Shown: in pieces, positions 22,619 through 30,328 of the stretch
Layout: each line of letters starts with the position of its first letter
How positions within the stretch are numbered: position 1 is the first letter of the stretch
Assembly (NCBI GenBank): GCA_023419535.1
Contig: JAEZXX010000009.1
Location: forward strand, 1 to 47,057
DNA length: 47,057 bases
Source of the DNA: Pseudomonadota bacterium
GTDB taxonomy: Bacteria > Pseudomonadota > Alphaproteobacteria > Rhizobiales > Rhizobiaceae
Direction: 5' to 3'
Program-made: the position numbers and the translations under genes
Notes under the pieces: generated by a model
Databases searched by the model: none
What the model was told of the DNA's origin: nothing
What the model saw: only the letters and a program-made list of their open reading frames with translations

Positions 22619-23866
22619 ATGAACTTCCATTCGATCAAAGCTTCGGTTTCGCGCCTCCTCGCTCCTATCGAGACGAAGAGCGCCATGCCGTCGCACGTTG
22701 AATGGTATCCGCCTGATTTCTTCTCACCTGAAACTGTTGCGGGCGTCTCCGTTACTGCGAAGTCCGCAATGCAGGTAACTGCCGTTCAAGCGGCGGTCAC
22801 TCGAATTTCAGCCGCGACCCGCACTCTCCCGCCCAAGCTCTATCGCCGCGTCAACGGCTCAAAGGAAGTCGCGTCCGACCACCCTGCGCACCGTCTCATT
22901 CACCGCTACGCGAACGACTGGACCTCGGCGGGCGAGCTGCGCAAGCTCCTCACCCAGGACGCCCTCCTCCACGGTAACGGCTACGCCATCGCCAACCGGC
23001 CGAACGGCGCCGTCGTCGAGTTCCTTCGCGTCGATCCTGGCGCAATGTCCGTCGTCGCGAACGACTATGGCGAGCCGATCTATCGCCTCGCGACCACGGG
23101 CGGCGTCGTCGCCTATACGCACCGCGACGTTCTCCATCTTCGCGCTCCGACGAGCTTCGACGGGCTGACGGCGAAGGCACCGATCGCTCTCGCTCGCGAG
23201 GGCATCGCCCTGGCGCTCCTCATGGAGACGCACGGCGCCAAGCTTTTTGCGAACGGCGCCCGTCCGTCCATGGCGATCGAGTATCCGGCCGAGGCATCGA
23301 AGACGGGACCGAACCAGAGCGCGGCCGACGCTCGCAAGAGCCTGATCACCGCAGCTCGTGCCGGCTTCGAGGGCTCCGACAAGTCGGGCCGTCTGGCCGT
23401 CCTGTTCGATGGCGCCACGGCCAAGCCCTTCACGTTCTCCAGCGTGGACGCGCAGTTCCTGGAGCTGCGCCGGTTCACGATCGAGGAGATTGCCCGAGCC
23501 TTCTCCGTCCCGCCGCACATGCTTTTCGAGATGGGCCGCGCGACTTGGGGCAACTCCGAAGAGATGGGGCGCCAGTTCCTCCAGCACACGCTCCTCGCCT
23601 GGCTCGAAGAGTGGACGGACGCCTACAGCCGCGTCCTCCTCGATCCCGAGACCGACGACGATCTCTCGATCGAGTGGATCGTGGACGACTTCCTCCGCGC
23701 CGACACGGCTACCCGGTTCGAAGCCTACTCGAAGGCAATCGCCTCGCGCATCCTGTCGCCGAACGAAGTTCGCGCCATGGAGAACCGCTCCCCCTACGTC
23801 GGCGGCGACGAGTTCCAGAACCCCAACACCATGACCAGCGGCCAGCCGCCGAAGGAAGCGGCATGA
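22619..23866 (+). CDS. HK97-family portal protein
   Basis: 415-residue portal subunit forming the dodecameric DNA gate at the capsid vertex. Family features: AVQAAVTRISAATRTLPPKLY near the N-terminus, the wing/stem region with PIALAREGIALALLMETHG, and the late motif FSVPPHMLFEMG followed by a tunnel helix (EEMGRQFLQHTLLAWLEEW). ATG at 22619 is chosen; a TTG at 22607 inside the inverted repeat is in frame, and neither has a strong ribosome site. First gene of the structural operon. In typical phages TerL precedes portal directly; here the terminase genes are 7 kb downstream. Confidence 0.9.
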   Translation: MNFHSIKASVSRLLAPIETKSAMPSHVEWYPPDFFSPETVAGVSVTAKSAMQVTAVQAAVTRISAATRTLPPKLYRRVNGSKEVASDHPAHRLIHRYANDWTSAGELRKLLTQDALLHGNGYAIANRPNGAVVEFLRVDPGAMSVVANDYGEPIYRLATTGGVVAYTHRDVLHLRAPTSFDGLTAKAPIALAREGIALALLMETHGAKLFANGARPSMAIEYPAEASKTGPNQSAADARKSLITAARAGFEGSDKSGRLAVLFDGATAKPFTFSSVDAQFLELRRFTIEEIARAFSVPPHMLFEMGRATWGNSEEMGRQFLQHTLLAWLEEWTDAYSRVLLDPETDDDLSIEWIVDDFLRADTATRFEAYSKAIASRILSPNEVRAMENRSPYVGGDEFQNPNTMTSGQPPKEAA

Positions 23867-24147
23867 GCGCCGAACTCCATATCGACCCGATCAAGGAAGC
23901 GCGCACGATGCTCGCCGATTGCGCGCTGGACGACGCATGTCGCGAACGTCTCGCCGATCGAGTGGCGAGGGCCTTCGCTCGCCAGCTCCGCGCCGATCTC
24001 TCCGCGCTCGAAGCGCACCAACGCGTCATCACTGTCTGCCTTCCCGTCGCTCGGACGGGCGGCTTCACCGACGAGGAGCTTCGCGAAATGTCGCGGCTGG
24101 CACAAGCCGCCGCTCATGCGGCCCTTCGGGAATACATGACCCGATGA
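23863..24147 (+). CDS. Small helical protein of unknown function
   Basis: 94 residues, starting at an ATGA overlap with the portal stop. Predicted mostly helical with many Ala/Arg (ERLADRVARAFARQLRADL). No family recognised. It occupies the slot between portal and the next gene where GTA clusters also carry a small uncharacterised frame. It is translationally coupled on both sides. Confidence 0.7.
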   Translation: MSAELHIDPIKEARTMLADCALDDACRERLADRVARAFARQLRADLSALEAHQRVITVCLPVARTGGFTDEELREMSRLAQAAAHAALREYMTR

Positions 24148-24476
24148 CCGCCACGACGCACCGCGAGTTCTTCGGCGATGCCGAGCGAACCTTCCGGCTC
24201 CCCTTTGAGCTTGTCGTCGAGCTGGAGAAGCAGACCGGCCACGGCATCGGCGCCATCGCCCAGCGCATCCTCCGTCGCGAGTTCTCGATCGTCGAGCTGC
24301 ACCAGATCATTCGCCTCGGCCTCATCGGCGGCGGCACTGATCCGAAGGAAGCCGCCGACCTCATGTCCGCTTACGTCTATTCCCGGCCGATCGAGGAAGC
24401 GCAGCTCGTCGCGATCAACGTCCTGACGGCGACCTACTACGGCACCCAGGCCGCGACCGACGAGGCCGCATCGTGA
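24144..24476 (+). CDS. GTA-gp10-like tail assembly chaperone
   Basis: 110 residues matching the GTA-gp10 family pattern: FGDAERTFRLPFELVVELEK, IAQRILRREFSIVELHQIIR, LGLIGGG. Family members act as tail assembly chaperones for long-tailed phages and gene transfer agents. ATGA overlap with the preceding gene. Its place before protease and capsid is unusual; the family normally sits between tail tube and tape measure genes. Confidence 0.82.
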   Translation: MTATTHREFFGDAERTFRLPFELVVELEKQTGHGIGAIAQRILRREFSIVELHQIIRLGLIGGGTDPKEAADLMSAYVYSRPIEEAQLVAINVLTATYYGTQAATDEAAS

Positions 24477-24991
24477 GGCAGATCGAAACCAAAGCGCAGA
24501 TCACCGCCGACGAGACCGGCGAAGTCACCGCGCTCGCTTGGCCGTTCGCCTCGCCTGATCGTGCCGGCGACATGATCCTCAAGGGCGCGTTCGCCCAAGC
24601 CGTCATGCCGCTCCCGATGCTCTCCCGGCACGACCCGGCCGCTCCTGTCGGCGTCTGGACGGCGATCGAGGAGACCGACGAGGGATTGATCCTCAAGGGC
24701 CGTCTCCTCCTCGAAGACGTGTCGATCGCTCGCGAGACTTTCGCCCTTGTGAAGGCCGGCGCCATGCGTGGCGTCTCCATCGGCTTCCGCGATCTCGGCT
24801 CGACCCGCAGCAACGTCGCCGGCCGCGTCCGGCGCCTGATCTCGCGCGCCGAGCTTGTCGAATGCTCGTTCGTCACCGTCCCGAGCCATCCTGGCGCGCG
24901 CGTCGTGCACACCAAGGACGGAAGGCGAGCCCTTGCGCTCGCCGACCTCATCAACCGGGCCTCTGACGCCCTCTCTCATTCCCAACGGTAA
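24473..24991 (+). CDS. HK97-family prohead protease
   Basis: 172-residue serine protease (U35-like) that trims the capsid delta domain during head maturation. Start GTG at 24473 overlaps the upstream stop (GTGA). His in LSRHDP and Ser in MRGVSIGF are the expected catalytic residues, followed by the conserved ELVECSFVTVPSHPGA segment. It lies directly before the capsid gene as in HK97. Confidence 0.9.
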   Translation: MRQIETKAQITADETGEVTALAWPFASPDRAGDMILKGAFAQAVMPLPMLSRHDPAAPVGVWTAIEETDEGLILKGRLLLEDVSIARETFALVKAGAMRGVSIGFRDLGSTRSNVAGRVRRLISRAELVECSFVTVPSHPGARVVHTKDGRRALALADLINRASDALSHSQR

Positions 24992-24998
24992 GGATCAC

Positions 24999-26144
24999 AT
25001 GCACCTCGACCACTCGGCGTTCTCGAACGGCGCCATCGAACTCAAGTCCGCCGACGAAGGCGGCGACGATCTCGCGAACGACATCGTGACGAAGGCCCTG
25101 GCCGACCTCACGGCGTCCGTCGAGACGCGCATTGCCGCGATCGAGACGAAGGCCGACGAACCCATGGCGCGACTCGCCAAGCTCGAAGCCAAGCTCAATC
25201 GTCCGGCCGTCCACCGCACCGACGACACCGGCTCGCTGGAGATCGAGACCAAGGCTCTCGAAGCCTTCTATCGCTCCGGGTCCGATGTCGAGCTGAAGGC
25301 GCTGACGACGACGAACGGCACGACCGGCGTCATGGCACCGGCCCAGCTCTCGACGACCATCCTGGAGCGCATCCGTGAGTTCTCCCCGGTTCGCCAGCTC
25401 GCGACCGTGATGAACGCGACCTCGGGCATGGTCTCGATTCCGCGACTCGTCTCCGACGTGGAGCCGGAAGACGTGAACGAGACGACCCCGGACCCGCGCC
25501 CCTCGGCCGAGCCCGAGTTCGAACAGATCGACATCAAGTCGCACGAGATGTCCGTGTTCGTCCCGCTGTCTCGTCGCTCGCTCGAAGACGCGAACGTCGA
25601 TCTCGCCGGCTTCATCGCCAACAACCTCGTCGCGAAGTTCTCGCAGCGTGAAGGCGCGTGGTTCGTGAAGGGCAACGGCACGACGCAAGCCGAGGGCATC
25701 CTGACGAGCGCCGAGATCGGCGAAGTCGAAGCCGCTGGCGCGACCGTCGCGGCGGACGACCTGATCGACCTCTTCTATTCGCTCAAGACCGGCTACTCGA
25801 ACCGTGGCGCCTGGCTGATGAACCGCAAGACCATGGCGGCGATCCGCAAGCTCGAAGACGGCGACGGAACCCGTCTTTGGGAGAAGGCACTGACGGCAGG
25901 CCAGCCGGCGACCATCCTCGGCCGTCCGGTCTACGAGGCCAGCGACATGCCCGACATCGCCGCTGGCGCCTCGCCGATCCTCTTCGGCGACTACTCCTCG
26001 GGCTACCTCATCACCGACCGGATCGCCTTCGAGCCGCTGCGCGAAGACCTCGCGCGCTCCCCGATCGTCCACATCGGCGCCCGTCGTCGTGTCGGCGGCT
26101 CCGTCGTCATGGGCGAGGCCATCGCCAAGCTCGTGCTCGCGTAA
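24999..26144 (+). CDS. HK97-fold major capsid protein
   Basis: 381 residues. Residues 1-95 are charged and helical and look like the delta/scaffold domain removed by the protease. The mature part begins around residue 96 and carries family segments: GTTGVMAPAQLSTTILERI, SVFVPLSRRSLEDANVDL, WFVKGNGTTQAEGIL and a C-terminal LFGDYSSGYLITDR. A single capsid gene with an internal scaffold fits a small icosahedral head. Confidence 0.92.
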   Translation: MHLDHSAFSNGAIELKSADEGGDDLANDIVTKALADLTASVETRIAAIETKADEPMARLAKLEAKLNRPAVHRTDDTGSLEIETKALEAFYRSGSDVELKALTTTNGTTGVMAPAQLSTTILERIREFSPVRQLATVMNATSGMVSIPRLVSDVEPEDVNETTPDPRPSAEPEFEQIDIKSHEMSVFVPLSRRSLEDANVDLAGFIANNLVAKFSQREGAWFVKGNGTTQAEGILTSAEIGEVEAAGATVAADDLIDLFYSLKTGYSNRGAWLMNRKTMAAIRKLEDGDGTRLWEKALTAGQPATILGRPVYEASDMPDIAAGASPILFGDYSSGYLITDRIAFEPLREDLARSPIVHIGARRRVGGSVVMGEAIAKLVLA

Positions 26145-26158
26145 GGGAGGTTCGCACC

Positions 26159-26620
26159 ATGTCTGTTCCCGGAATGACTCTCGGCGGCGCAACGCTCTCG
26201 ATCTCCTCGGCCGCTCTCGCCGACGAGAAGGAAGCCACCCTCAAGGCCGCGACCTTTCACGCAATCAGCGGCCTCCGCAGTCTGCCGGACCTCGGCGACG
26301 AAGCCGAAGTCGTCGCCTTCGAGACGATCGAGGACAACCGTCGTCACAAGCTGGCCGGCGTGAAGGACGCTGGCGATGTCGAGATCGTCGTCGTCTATGA
26401 CCTGGACGACATCGGCCAGTCCGTCGCGCGCAACGCCGGCCAGACGAACGAAGTCCACGGCTTCAAGCTCACGCTCAAGAACGGCTCCGCGACCTACTTC
26501 GCCGGCATCGTCACGAGCGCCAAGCAGAACCACGGCGAGACCAGCGCCGTGATCCAGACGACCTATGCCGTCGCGATCACCAGCGGCGTCTATTTCGCGC
26601 CGGCTCCGTCCGGCGCGTAA
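26159..26620 (+). CDS. Tail tube protein
   Basis: 153 residues with the beta-rich pattern of lambda-type/TP901-type tail tube proteins, including VHGFKLTLKNGSATYFAGIV and a regular alternation in VEIVVVYDLDD. Good GGGAGG ribosome site before ATG at 26159. It directly follows the capsid gene, whereas connectors usually intervene; here they come 2 kb later. Presence of a tube protein and tape measure indicates a long, non-contractile tail (no sheath gene). Confidence 0.75.
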   Translation: MSVPGMTLGGATLSISSAALADEKEATLKAATFHAISGLRSLPDLGDEAEVVAFETIEDNRRHKLAGVKDAGDVEIVVVYDLDDIGQSVARNAGQTNEVHGFKLTLKNGSATYFAGIVTSAKQNHGETSAVIQTTYAVAITSGVYFAPAPSGA

Positions 26621-26626
26621 TCCATC

Positions 26627-27229
26627 GTGGCGCGGCTCGCAGACCAGATCGCTCTTGGTTCCGGCGATCGATCTCTACTGTCCCCAAGTCTGCGGGCCGC
26701 GCTTCGACTGACACGCCACTACGGAGGTTTCGGCCCAATCCTGCTAGGCATTCAGGAAGGGTCCGTCTCCGTCATCGGGCGCGTCATCGGCGAGTGCAGT
26801 CCTGTCTCCGCTGCACTCGCCGACCTCTTCGACCATCCCGGCCGCAGCCTCGCGTCACGCATCGCCGAGCTTCGACCGATCGCCACCGAACTCGTCGCCG
26901 CACTCCTCGGCACCGATCCCGACCAGGAGCGGCACCAGGACGACCAGCTCGAGGATCACCACGCCCAGGAGAAGCCGACCAGCTTCGCCGACCAATACGA
27001 ACAGCTCTTCGGCTTCGCGACCGGCATCCTCAAGTGGAGCCCTAGCGAGGCATGGAACGCGACCCCCGGCGAGATCATCGCCGCGTATCGCTTCCGCCAG
27101 AAGGCGTTCGCGCCCGCGAAGAGCGCGACCGCAGCCAAGCCGCACCACGAACTCACGCTCGATCAGCAAGCCGATCTCTTCGCTGCGCAGCTCCAGGCCC
27201 GGTTCGGGCGCAAGTCCGATGCCGTCTAA
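26627..27229 (+). CDS. Second tail-assembly-chaperone-like protein
   Basis: 200 residues in two parts. Residues 18-80 (LRAALRLTRHYGGFGPILLG) recall GTA-gp10-like chaperones. After an acidic, Gln/His-rich linker around 96-115, the part FGFATGILKWSPSEAWNATPGEI resembles the small rcc01693-type chaperone placed after the tail tube. A fused two-part chaperone, comparable in role to lambda gpG/gpGT, is my inference. The GTG start at 26627 has no obvious ribosome site and may depend on coupling to the tube gene six bases upstream. Confidence 0.6.
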   Translation: MARLADQIALGSGDRSLLSPSLRAALRLTRHYGGFGPILLGIQEGSVSVIGRVIGECSPVSAALADLFDHPGRSLASRIAELRPIATELVAALLGTDPDQERHQDDQLEDHHAQEKPTSFADQYEQLFGFATGILKWSPSEAWNATPGEIIAAYRFRQKAFAPAKSATAAKPHHELTLDQQADLFAAQLQARFGRKSDAV

Positions 27230-27575
27230 GCCGGGGAAGATTTGCTCGTGCGGCCAGCGTGTCCCGGCTGGCGCGAAATGCTCATGCCGCCGCGAGGCCG
27301 AGCGTGCGCACGACGCGAAACGCGGGACCGCTGCGCAGCGCGGCTACGATGGGAAGTGGCGCCAGCAACGGCTCCTCTTCCTCGCGGCGAACCCATCCTG
27401 TCGGCGTTGCAGCGAGCCCGCGACCATCGTCGATCACATCGTCCCGCATCGCGGCGACTTCTCCAAGGGCGGTCTCTTCTGGAGCCGCCGCAACTGGCAA
27501 CCCCTCTGTAAGCCCTGCCACGACGGGGCCAAGCAGTCCGAAGAACGAGCCGCACAGAAAGACGGCAGACCATGA
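27219..27575 (+). CDS. HNH endonuclease
   Basis: 118 residues. Two Cys pairs (CSCGQ and CSCRR) form an N-terminal zinc knuckle. The HNH core reads CRRCSEPATIVDHIVPHRGD followed by NWQPLCKPCHD. Such proteins normally sit beside the terminase genes and aid packaging cleavage. Here the nearest terminase gene is 2.3 kb away and the gene overlaps the chaperone frame by 11 bases. It could be the packaging HNH or a homing nuclease. Confidence 0.88.
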   Translation: MPSKPGKICSCGQRVPAGAKCSCRREAERAHDAKRGTAAQRGYDGKWRQQRLLFLAANPSCRRCSEPATIVDHIVPHRGDFSKGGLFWSRRNWQPLCKPCHDGAKQSEERAAQKDGRP

Positions 27576-27922
27576 CGACCCCGACGTTCATCCCTCCCGT
27601 CTCGCCGTCCTCGCTCCAGGACAAGCCCGAGATCAGGATCAGCACGACCGAGTTCGGCGACGGCTACACCCAGGAGACCCGTCGCGGCCTGAACCATGTC
27701 CGGCGCGTCCTCCAGCTCCGTTGGGAAGTCCTCACCCAGGCCCAGGCGCGCACGATCCTCTCGTTCCTCGAGGAACGAGGCGGCGACCGCACGTTCGCCT
27801 ATCGCGTCCCTGGCGAGGAGCAGCCGATCAAGGTGACGTGCCGCGAGTGGATCGAGACTCGCCTCCCCGCTGGCCTCGTCTCGATCGAGGCGACCTTCCG
27901 TCAGAGCTTCGCCCTCGCATGA
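27572..27922 (+). CDS. Lambda gpM-like minor tail protein
   Basis: 116 residues: FGDGYTQETRRGLNHVRRVL followed by WEVLTQAQARTILSFLEERGG match the gpM-type distal tail family (Phage_min_tail). It would sit at the tail end where the tip complex attaches. ATGA overlap with the HNH gene. The companion tip genes (L, K, I, J types) that normally follow are absent from the element. Confidence 0.8.
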   Translation: MTTPTFIPPVSPSSLQDKPEIRISTTEFGDGYTQETRRGLNHVRRVLQLRWEVLTQAQARTILSFLEERGGDRTFAYRVPGEEQPIKVTCREWIETRLPAGLVSIEATFRQSFALA

Positions 27923-28494
27923 CCTCGAAGGAACTCGCTGACCTGGAGAACAAGCGCGAGGCGATGCTGTCGAGCCGGATCGCCATGGCGCGCGCCCTCG
28001 CCTACGCCGCAGAGAAGCGCGCCGAGGAACGTGAGAAGGTTGCGGCGATTGGACTACGAGCGGATCGCTTCAACTCGACGCCATTGACTATCGAAGTCAC
28101 GGCCCAGGTCCCGAGCAAACCATCTTACTCGGCCCGTCGCGCCCAGCTCTACGAGTTCAATGGTGAGAAGAAGACCCTTCGTCAACTGGCGCAGGATCAC
28201 GGCCTCTCATACGCGCTCGTTCACAGCCGCCTAGCGATCGGCTGGACGCTCGCCCAGGCTCTCGGCGACAACATGCCGGCTAAAGGCCAGCGGTTCCACC
28301 ACAACGGGAAGAGCCTCACTCTTCGCGAATGGTCCGAAGAAACGGGCCTGTCGGTCACGATCCTCCGCCAGCGAACCAAGCGCGGCCTTCATATCGGCGA
28401 GGCCATCGCCCTTGGCCACATCGGCGCAGGGCGCCCTCGCCTTGCTCCGCCTCGACCGGGGGCACCCTCCGAACTTTCGACCATCGGCCAGTAG
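27919..28494 (+). CDS. Protein with two tandem HTH-like modules
   Basis: 191 residues. After a helical N-terminus (about 1-60), two related modules of about 40 residues follow: FNGEKKTLRQLAQDHGLSYA.. (about 76-115) and HNGKSLTLREWSEETGLSVT.. (about 119-160). Both follow the pattern NG-TLR-(L/W)-GLS-R-G-EA-G. Such modules usually accompany HNH or other homing nucleases as DNA-binding tails; here they are free-standing, one gene away from an HNH protein. It may be a separated DNA-binding half of that nuclease, a cos-recognition protein or a regulator. ATGA overlap with the gpM gene. Confidence 0.7.
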   Translation: MTSKELADLENKREAMLSSRIAMARALAYAAEKRAEEREKVAAIGLRADRFNSTPLTIEVTAQVPSKPSYSARRAQLYEFNGEKKTLRQLAQDHGLSYALVHSRLAIGWTLAQALGDNMPAKGQRFHHNGKSLTLREWSEETGLSVTILRQRTKRGLHIGEAIALGHIGAGRPRLAPPRPGAPSELSTIGQ

Positions 28495-28545
28495 ACCGGC
28501 GGCGTCCCTCACTACACGAGCGACCTCAAATAGGATATTTTTCAT

Positions 28546-28821
28546 ATGACGGATACAGTCGAAGGACTAAAAGCCGCTCTTCGCATCGATCACGACGAAG
28601 ACGATGGGCTCCTCCTCGGGAAGATCGCAGCCGCGTCCGCCTGGATCGTCTCCTATTGTGGCCTCTCGTCGATGCCTGACGACGTGCCGGCCGACATCCT
28701 CGAAGCGATCGGGCAGCTCGCGGCGCACCTCTACGTGAACCGTGGCGGCGAGCCCGAGGCCGTCGAAATCCCCGAGACCGTCAAGGCCCTCGTCGCCTCG
28801 CACTACCGCTGGACGTTCTAA
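28546..28821 (+). CDS. Head-tail connector (gp6-like)
   Basis: 91-residue all-helical protein of the Phage_connect_1/gp6 type: VEGLKAALRIDHDEDDGLLL, AAASAWIVSYCG, IPETVKALVASHYRW. It forms the ring below the portal. The 51-base gap before it, AT-rich just upstream of the start (GATATTTTTCAT), is the only sizeable gap within the operon. Confidence 0.85.
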   Translation: MTDTVEGLKAALRIDHDEDDGLLLGKIAAASAWIVSYCGLSSMPDDVPADILEAIGQLAAHLYVNRGGEPEAVEIPETVKALVASHYRWTF

Positions 28822-28822
28822 C

Positions 28823-29206
28823 ATGGCGCGGCCGACCTACGCCCAGCAACGCGCCCGCCTCAAGCAACGGTTCGCAGCCGTTCCCCAGGCCGTGACACTG
28901 GCGCTCCAGCCGGTCCTAGAGAAGTGCGCGGCCGAGCTGATCGAACTCGCGCGCCAGCTCGCGCCCGAGGCTAGCGGCGATCTTAAGGCGTCGATACACG
29001 CCGAGCCTGGAGATCACGCGCTGGCGATCCGCATCGTGGCCGGCGACGAGGACGCCTTCTATGCGCGTTGGGTGGAGTTCGGCACCGCAGACACGCCCTC
29101 TCACGCCTTTCTCTTTCCGGCCTTCCGGCTCCTCAAGGCTCGCTTCGAGCGGCGCATCAATCGCGCCGTAAAGAAGGCCGTCGCCGACGCATGGGCCAAG
29201 CCATGA
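28823..29206 (+). CDS. HK97-gp10-like neck/tail completion protein
   Basis: 127 residues matching the HK97 gp10 family: ELARQLAPEASGDLKASIHAEPG, then FYARWVEFGTADTPSHAFLFPAF. These proteins help seal the head-tail joint. It starts one base after the connector stop. Confidence 0.85.
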   Translation: MARPTYAQQRARLKQRFAAVPQAVTLALQPVLEKCAAELIELARQLAPEASGDLKASIHAEPGDHALAIRIVAGDEDAFYARWVEFGTADTPSHAFLFPAFRLLKARFERRINRAVKKAVADAWAKP

Positions 29207-29610
29207 TCGAACCGACCCTCGAACTCCAGCGCGCCATCGGCGAACGCCTCGTCGGCTCCTCGATCGTCACCGCGCTCGTCGCACCGTCCTCGATCGTGGA
29301 CGGTCCTCGCCGGCCCGAGGAGTTCCCGAGCATCATCTTTCACGCTGCGCAGACCGTCGCCGAACCGCTGACGTTCGGCCGCAACCATGCGCGTGTCTAC
29401 ACCGACCTTCACGTCTGGACCGGCGACGGCGGGCACGTCCTGGCGAAGCAGATCGTCGGCGCCATCCGCGAGGCTCTTCGCTCTCCCCTCACCCTCCAGG
29501 ACATCGACCTTGTGGACTTCTCTCTGTCTGGCGCTCGCTTCATGCGTGATCCTTCTGGCAACGGCCACGCCGTTGTGACGATCGAGGCGCTGATCGGATG
29601 GCGCCAATGA
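29203..29610 (+). CDS. DUF3168 tail terminator
   Basis: 135 residues of the DUF3168 type (gpU-like tail terminator): ELQRAIGERLVGSSIVTALV, FPSIIFHAAQTVAEPLTFG, then VYTDLHVWTGDGG and VVTIEALIGW. ATGA overlap with the preceding gene. Confidence 0.85.
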   Translation: MIEPTLELQRAIGERLVGSSIVTALVAPSSIVDGPRRPEEFPSIIFHAAQTVAEPLTFGRNHARVYTDLHVWTGDGGHVLAKQIVGAIREALRSPLTLQDIDLVDFSLSGARFMRDPSGNGHAVVTIEALIGWRQ

Positions 29611-29924
29611 TCCGGGCCGCGAAGCTCGATCGCCGGATCACGATCGAGCGCCACACGAAGACCGTCGATCAGTATCGCCAGGAGCGCGAAGCCTGGATCG
29701 AGATCGCGACCGTTTGGGCCGAGCTTCTGACGCAGAGCGAGGAGGAGTTCCGGCGTCCGTTCGGCGAGGAGGAGAAGGCCGTCGTCGGCTTTCGCATCCG
29801 GCACCTTGCGTCTCTGACGACGAAGGATCGCGTCCTCTATCGTGGCGAGGCGTTCAGCATTCGCCGGCTCCAGGAACTCGGGAACCGCGAAGGCTTCGAC
29901 CTCATGTGCGAGGCCGTGTCGTGA
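29607..29924 (+). CDS. Head closure protein (SPP1 gp16-like)
   Basis: 105-residue small beta-barrel of the head-tail joining family: LDRRITIERHTKTVDQY, EEFRRPFGEEEKAVVGFRIR, DRVLYRGEAFSIRRLQELG. The ATG at 29607 overlaps the upstream stop (ATGA). Together with its three neighbours it forms a full connector set. Confidence 0.87.
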   Translation: MIRAAKLDRRITIERHTKTVDQYRQEREAWIEIATVWAELLTQSEEEFRRPFGEEEKAVVGFRIRHLASLTTKDRVLYRGEAFSIRRLQELGNREGFDLMCEAVS

Positions 29925-30328
29925 GAGGCCGGAAACCGCAGTCGATCGCCAGCGCGTCCGGCGTGATCCGAGACGTTCCCCGGCCTCCCGCCTGGCTCTC
30001 CCAGGATGCTCGGAAGGAGTGGCGCCGCGTCGCGCCGCTCCTCGTCGAGCGTGGCATCCTAACGGAAGCCGATCTCGGCGCTCTCGAAGGCTACGTCACC
30101 GCCCATGCGCGCACGATCGAGGCCGAGCGCACGATCCGCAGCGAGGGCGCGACCTACCTCGGCACGTCCGGCCCAAAGCGGCACCCCGCCGTGACGACGC
30201 AGGACGCAGCACTCAAGACCATGCGCCTCTTCGCGTCAGAACTCGGGCTCACCCCGGTCTCGCGCTCCAGGCCCTCGATCCGCGCCGACGACGCGCCCAG
30301 TCCCGACGACGACGATCTCGACGTATGA
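29921..30328 (+). CDS. terS: Terminase small subunit (P27 family)
   Basis: 135 residues with the P27 family start RGRKPQSIASASG and core ARKEWRRVAPLLVERGILTE, then GYVTAHARTIEAE and the conserved KRHPAVTTQDAALKTMRLFA. It recognises viral DNA for packaging. GTG start in a GTGA overlap with head closure. It stands after, not before, the portal/capsid block. Confidence 0.9.
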   Translation: MRGRKPQSIASASGVIRDVPRPPAWLSQDARKEWRRVAPLLVERGILTEADLGALEGYVTAHARTIEAERTIRSEGATYLGTSGPKRHPAVTTQDAALKTMRLFASELGLTPVSRSRPSIRADDAPSPDDDDLDV

